NCBI RefSeq assembly: GCF_013137895.1
Contig: NZ_CP053538.1
Coordinates: 4,743,001-4,807,000 of the forward strand
Length of the DNA: 64,000 nucleotides
Direction of reading: 5' to 3'
DNA from: Hymenobacter taeanensis
GTDB lineage: Bacteria > Bacteroidota > Bacteroidia > Cytophagales > Hymenobacteraceae
The notes below the pieces were generated by a model, which was not told the DNA's origin, did no database searches, and worked only from the letters and a program-made list of their open reading frames with translations. A program made the translations under genes and the position numbers. Shown piece after piece: positions 60,094-64,000 of the stretch (positions within the stretch are counted from its first letter, which is position 1; every line of letters starts with the position of its first letter).

Positions 60094-62631
60094 TTACTTC
60101 ATGAAGCGGGCCAGGTAGGGCGCAGTGCGGCTTTCCTTGGACTTGATGATTTGCGCGGGCGTGCCGGCGGCTACTACCCGGCCACCCTCGTCGCCGGCCC
60201 CGGGGCCGATGTCCATCACCCAGTCGCTGTTGGCTACTACGCGCATATCGTGCTCTACTACGATGACAGTGTTACCAGCTTCTACCAAGCCATCTAGCTG
60301 CACCAATAGCTTTTCTACATCGGAGGGGTGTAGGCCAGTGGTGGGCTCGTCGAGGACGTAGAGGGAGTTGCCGCGCTGGGCTCGTTGGAGCTCAGTGGCA
60401 AGTTTGATGCGCTGGGCTTCGCCGCCGGACAGCTCAGTGGCGGGCTGGCCCAGGCGCAGGTAGCCGAGGCCTACTTCACGCAGTACCGTGAGGGCGCGCT
60501 GCACGGTAGGCTCTTCATCAAAGAACTCCCAGGCGGCATCAACGGTCAGGCCCAGTACCTCGGCAACGTTCTTGTCGCGGTAGGTTATTTCCAGGGTTTT
60601 AGCGTTGTAGCGGGCGCCATGGCACACCGGGCAGGGTGCGTACACGCTGGGCAGAAACAGCAGCTCCACCATCACAAAGCCTTCACCCTGGCAATTTTCG
60701 CAACGACCTTTGGCCACGTTGAAGGAGAAGCGGCCAGCATCGTAGCGGCGCTTGCGGGCGGCGGGCGTGGCGGCAAACAGCTTGCGCACGTGGTCGAAGA
60801 GGCCAGTATAGGTGGCCATGTTAGAGCGTGGCGTGCGGCCAATCGGCTTCTGATCGACGCGCACCAGACGCTTGATGTGCTCCAGGCCACTCACAATCTG
60901 CCCGCCTAGTTCCAGCGGCGCCGATTGCTCCAGCGGGTCTCCCTCTTCTTGCTCGGCGGCTACTTCCTGTCCCAAATGTTCGGCCACCAGTTCTACCAGT
61001 ACTTGGCTTACAAGGCTCGATTTACCGGAGCCCGACACACCCGTGACAGTAGTGAAAACACCCAGTGGGAACTCCACCTCCAACTGCTGCAGGTTGTTGC
61101 GTGTGACACCCTGCAGGCGCAGCCAGCCGCTGGGTTTGCGCGGGGTGCGAGTTTCTTGCTCTTCCTTCCCGTACAGGAAGCGGCGCGTTTGAGAAGCTGG
61201 CACGTCGGCTAGGCCACTTGGCGGGCCACTGTACAGAATTTTACCGCCCTGCTCCCCGGCCGCCGGGCCCACGTCCACCAACCAATCGGCCTTCCGAATT
61301 ACATCCAAATTATGCTCGACTACAAACAGAGAATTACCGGCCTGCTTCAGGCTAGCCAACGCCGCCAGCAAGGCCTCCGTGTCGGAAGGGTGTAAGCCAG
61401 CGGAGGGCTCATCCAGCACGTACACCACTCCAAATAGATTAGAATACAATTGCGTAGCTAACCGCAGCCGCTGCAGCTCCCCCGGCGACAACGTGGGCGT
61501 GCTGCGCTCCAGGGACAAATAGCCGAGACCCAGATCAAGCAGCACCTCCAAACGGGCGCACAGATCGGCGGCGATGCGCTGGGCTACAATGGCCTGCTCA
61601 GGGTGCTCGGCGTCGTGCTTTTTGCGGCCGGGGGCCGTGCTGTCGGCGTAGGGCTTCAGGAGAGCCGCCACGCGCTTCAGGGGCAAGCCCGAAAGGTCGG
61701 CAATATCGAGGCCAGCGAACTTCACGGCCAGCGACTCGGGGCGGAGGCGCTTGCCGTGGCAGGTGGGGCACTCGGTGCTGAGCATGTACTGCAGGGCCCG
61801 CTTTTTCATGAGGGGGCTCTGGGTGTTGGCAAAGGTGTGCAGCACGTGGCGCTTGGCGCTGGTGAAGGTGCCCATGTAGTTTGGCGGCTCCTTTCGCTTA
61901 AGGGCCCGCTGGGTTTCCTCGGGTGAGTAGCCGGGGTACACGGGCACTACGGGTTGTTCTTCAGTAAACAGAATCCAGTCGCGGTCCTTCTGGGGCAGGT
62001 CACGCCACGGAATGTCCACGTTATAGCCTATGGTCACGAGGATATCGCGCTGGTTTTGGCCGCCCCAGGCCAGGGGCCAGGCCGCAATGGCCCGCTCCCG
62101 GATAGTCAGGGATGGGTCGGGCACCATGCTTTGCTCCGTTACTTCATAAATTCGGCCCAGGCCGTGGCAGGTGGGGCAAGCGCCTTCCGGTGTGTTGGGC
62201 GAAAAGCCCTCGGCGTACACAATCGACTGGCCTACGGGGTAGTCGCCGGCTCGGGAGTAGAGCATGCGCACCAGGTTGGAGAGCGTAGTCACGCTGCCTA
62301 CCGAAGAGCGCGTAGTAGGCGTGCCGCGCTGCTGCTGCAAGGCCACGGCCGGCGGCAGGCCTTCAATGGAATCAACTTCCGGCACCGCCATCTGGTGAAA
62401 CAGCCGTCGCGCATACGGCGACACCGACTCCAGGTACCGACGCTGAGCCTCGGCGTAGAGCGTGCCGAAAGCCAGGCTGGACTTACCGGAGCCAGATACG
62501 CCGGTAAACACCACTAGGGCATCACGCGGGATGTCTACTTCAACGTTTTTAAGATTATGCTCGCGGGCTCCCCGAACGTGCACGAAGCCGGTAAAATCAG
62601 TGGCGAAAGTTGAGGCAGACGGTTTTGCCAT
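60094..62631 (-). CDS. UvrA2-like excinuclease subunit
   Basis: 845 aa, against about 940 for UvrA. Two ABC ATPase cores: [25 protein letters not shown] at the N-terminus and [13 protein letters not shown] in the second half, ABC signatures LSPGELQRL and LSGGEAQRI, and zinc fingers CPTCHG...CPTCHG and CENCQG...CPVCHG. The shorter length and the altered segment after residue ~125 suggest the class that lacks the UvrB-binding domain, linked to drug or DNA-adduct tolerance. Single gene. Confidence 0.9.
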   Translation of the reverse strand: MAKPSASTFATDFTGFVHVRGAREHNLKNVEVDIPRDALVVFTGVSGSGKSSLAFGTLYAEAQRRYLESVSPYARRLFHQMAVPEVDSIEGLPPAVALQQQRGTPTTRSSVGSVTTLSNLVRMLYSRAGDYPVGQSIVYAEGFSPNTPEGACPTCHGLGRIYEVTEQSMVPDPSLTIRERAIAAWPLAWGGQNQRDILVTIGYNVDIPWRDLPQKDRDWILFTEEQPVVPVYPGYSPEETQRALKRKEPPNYMGTFTSAKRHVLHTFANTQSPLMKKRALQYMLSTECPTCHGKRLRPESLAVKFAGLDIADLSGLPLKRVAALLKPYADSTAPGRKKHDAEHPEQAIVAQRIAADLCARLEVLLDLGLGYLSLERSTPTLSPGELQRLRLATQLYSNLFGVVYVLDEPSAGLHPSDTEALLAALASLKQAGNSLFVVEHNLDVIRKADWLVDVGPAAGEQGGKILYSGPPSGLADVPASQTRRFLYGKEEQETRTPRKPSGWLRLQGVTRNNLQQLEVEFPLGVFTTVTGVSGSGKSSLVSQVLVELVAEHLGQEVAAEQEEGDPLEQSAPLELGGQIVSGLEHIKRLVRVDQKPIGRTPRSNMATYTGLFDHVRKLFAATPAARKRRYDAGRFSFNVAKGRCENCQGEGFVMVELLFLPSVYAPCPVCHGARYNAKTLEITYRDKNVAEVLGLTVDAAWEFFDEEPTVQRALTVLREVGLGYLRLGQPATELSGGEAQRIKLATELQRAQRGNSLYVLDEPTTGLHPSDVEKLLVQLDGLVEAGNTVIVVEHDMRVVANSDWVMDIGPGAGDEGGRVVAAGTPAQIIKSKESRTAPYLARFMK

Positions 62632-62767
62632 AGAGGGAAGCAGCCAGGAAACAGGAACAGAAGGTGGTTCGCAAGCATACGTATCTGGCGCGGCGGCATC
62701 TAACCTTGCTCCGCAAAAGCGCCATTATCTCTTCATTATAAAATCCTTACAATAAGTTAGCCTACGC

Positions 62768-63223
62768 TTATATCTCCTCCAAACTCAGCCGCACCAAGCT
62801 CTCTGAGTTCATACAGTAGCGTAAGCCGCTGGGCTCAGGGCCGTCGGGGAAGACGTGGCCTAGGTGACTGCCGCAGACGTTGCACTGGGCTTCTATGCGC
62901 TGCATGTGGTGGCTGTCGTCGAAGGCGTAGCGGATGGCGCTTTTGGTAAGGGGCTGCGTGAAGCTAGGCCACCCCGAGATGGCATGATACTTTGTAGTGG
63001 AATCAAAAAGCTTGCTGCCACACCCCACGCAGGCGTAGATGCCGGGCTCGTAGGAGCGGCAATAGGCATTTCGGTAGGGCGACTCAGTGCCCTTTTGGCG
63101 CATGATATGGAATTGGGCCGGAGTCAGCTGTGCCGCCCACGCCTCCTCTGACTGCTCCATTCGGCGGGGTGGCTCGGGGTTGCTGTACTTGGCAAATTTG
63201 ACGATATCACTCCAACGTAGCAT
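62768..63223 (-). CDS. msrB: methionine-R-sulfoxide reductase B
   Basis: 151 aa. The MsrB fold is complete: QKGTESPYRNAY, zinc CVGCGSKLF and CNVCGSHLGHVF, GWPSFTQPL and the resolving/catalytic RYCMNSESL. Reduces R-sulfoxides of methionine using thioredoxin. The short N-terminal extension (MLRWSDIVKFAKYSNPEPP) has no signal peptide. Typical for Bacteroidota. Confidence 0.93.
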   Translation of the reverse strand: MLRWSDIVKFAKYSNPEPPRRMEQSEEAWAAQLTPAQFHIMRQKGTESPYRNAYCRSYEPGIYACVGCGSKLFDSTTKYHAISGWPSFTQPLTKSAIRYAFDDSHHMQRIEAQCNVCGSHLGHVFPDGPEPSGLRYCMNSESLVRLSLEEI

Positions 63224-63290
63224 AGGGTAAAGATGAAACTAGTAACTTTTGGAGCCAACACAACCAGTTGTTCTGCCCTCCGGCCCTTGC

Positions 63291-63683
63291 ATGGAGCACC
63301 TCTACGATACGTCTCCTCTCTCGATCTCCTACGACCCCATGCACAAATGGCTGTACGTGGAGTGGAAAGGCATGCACAACGCTGACTCGGCCAAAACGGG
63401 CGGAGAGCTGGTGTTATCTTACCTGGATGCCCGTCCCTGCAGCAAGATGCTCAACGACAATAGCCTGGTAACCAGTGACTGGGAAGCTGGGGCCCGCTGG
63501 GTAGGTGACCAGTATTACGCCATGCTGGCAGACCGCGGTATGCGCTACGTGGCCTGGGTGTGCCCCCCGCACTGGTCGGCCAGAAAATCCATGGAAACGG
63601 CCATGCATTTCGTAACCAAACCCACCGTCATCCTCTTCGACGACCTGGCCACCGCGTATGCCTGGCTGCAACGGCAGCAATAA
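63291..63683 (+). CDS. SpoIIAA/STAS-like small protein, relative of the 9378 gene
   Basis: 130 aa from ATG 63291 (a start at 63249 adds 14 residues). ISYDPMHKWLYVEWKG, ELVLSYLDARPCSKMLNDNSLVTSDW, YYAMLADRGMRYVAWVCP and TKPTVILFDDLATAYAWLQ match the strand/helix order of the protein at 9378-9848. Cytosolic; role unknown. Confidence 0.65.
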   Translation: MEHLYDTSPLSISYDPMHKWLYVEWKGMHNADSAKTGGELVLSYLDARPCSKMLNDNSLVTSDWEAGARWVGDQYYAMLADRGMRYVAWVCPPHWSARKSMETAMHFVTKPTVILFDDLATAYAWLQRQQ

Positions 63684-63720
63684 GCACCAAAGCGTTACCT
63701 ACCACTTGCATTTGCTTAGA

Positions 63721-64000
63721 TCAAGCGTTCTGTAACACTTCCACCAAGGCGTGCTGAATTTCCGCGAACAGTGGGCGGGCCTCCACCTGTGGCTGCACAC
63801 AACGCTGCTGCAAATTGCGCAGGGCCTGAAACGCGGCTGTATCGGGAGCAGCCGGACAGTGCGCCAACAGCTCTTCCAGCAAACAGCCAAACGCCCGCAC
63901 TTCCAGGCGCTGTAGGGCGTAGGCCACTTGCGGCTCGTTTACATCGAAAAAGCAGGCCGCCCCGAAGTCGCCGAGCAGGCTTTCGCCGGCGGTAGTGTTA
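63721..64000 (-). CDS. C-terminal part of a Ser/Thr protein kinase
   Basis: The reverse frame is open from the window edge to TGA at 63721, so the start lies outside. It begins with ESLLGDFGAACFFD, containing the kinase DFG motif, then LQRLEVRAFGCLLEELLAHC, which matches the xDVxAFGxLLxEL helix after the catalytic loop, and ends QPQVEARPLFAEIQHALVEVL, the usual last helices (RPxFxEI). The activation segment between DFG and that helix is very short and the APE motif is absent. LRR-linked or stand-alone kinases of this type occur in Hymenobacter relatives. Confidence 0.7.
   Translation of the reverse strand, partial: NTTAGESLLGDFGAACFFDVNEPQVAYALQRLEVRAFGCLLEELLAHCPAAPDTAAFQALRNLQQRCVQPQVEARPLFAEIQHALVEVLQNA

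Overview
The window looks like a Hymenobacter-type bacterium (Bacteroidota, Cytophagales). The reasons are a GC-rich genome without a clear Shine-Dalgarno habit, TAnnTTTG-type -7 promoter boxes, LytTR/His_kinase and PAS kinase pairs, a chryseobasin-type RiPP precursor, UvrA2, and dispersed palindromic repeats. The assignment rests on gene content and style; no marker gene such as 16S rRNA is present. No tRNA, rRNA, CRISPR array or intact IS element was seen.

Layout. 1-516 is the N-terminal part of a TROVE/Ro60-like RNA-binding protein (reverse strand), followed by about 1 kb without genes that carries two strong hairpins. 1.5-11.1 kb is housekeeping and accessory: CpxP-like periplasmic protein, LytS/LytTR two-component pair, histone-deacetylase-like enzyme, J-domain protein, FAD oxidoreductase, hydrolase. 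11.1-11.9 kb is a protease-dead LexA/XRE regulator with its own operator pair. 12.1-23.0 kb is an envelope-stress cluster: YbjN/CesT-like, PspA, a frameshifted small membrane protein, YqiJ-like, PH-domain protein, a 37-aa peptide, a flotillin/YqiK-like protein, a DUF559 endonuclease framed by palindromic repeats, and a giant DUF3686/AAA DNA-repair-type ATPase. That ATPase is split by a copy of the same repeat.

22.8-27.5 kb is the most unusual area. The 3' end of the ATPase gene occurs three times, each followed by different cargo: a DUF3592 membrane protein, a Fic protein, then a low-GC two-gene operon. In that operon one protein ends in a DisA-type (DAC-like) nucleotide-binding fold and its partner is unrecognised. 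This operon is the best candidate here for an undescribed conflict or signalling system.

27.6-34.7 kb holds a PNPOx-like protein, a DUF4241 protein, an MNIO (DUF692) enzyme with a 54-aa chryseobasin-like precursor ending CPGCGMG, a DinB protein, a beta-lactamase-fold hydrolase and an SDR. 35.2-44.8 kb is a surface-polysaccharide locus with several glycosyltransferases, a GT-methyltransferase fusion and a Wzm/Wzt ABC exporter. 45-53.7 kb is signalling: a RsbQ/KAI2-like hydrolase overlapping a PAS kinase, a STAS protein, a second PAS kinase with its receiver, an orphan ABC ATPase and a deaminase. 54-64 kb holds a SulP transporter, methyltransferase, AraC regulator, NmrA-type oxidoreductase, amidohydrolase, UvrA2, MsrB, a SpoIIAA-like protein and the C-terminus of a protein kinase.

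Throughout the window the octamer TGGCCTAG/CTAGGCCA is far more frequent than chance would give, in genes and between them.
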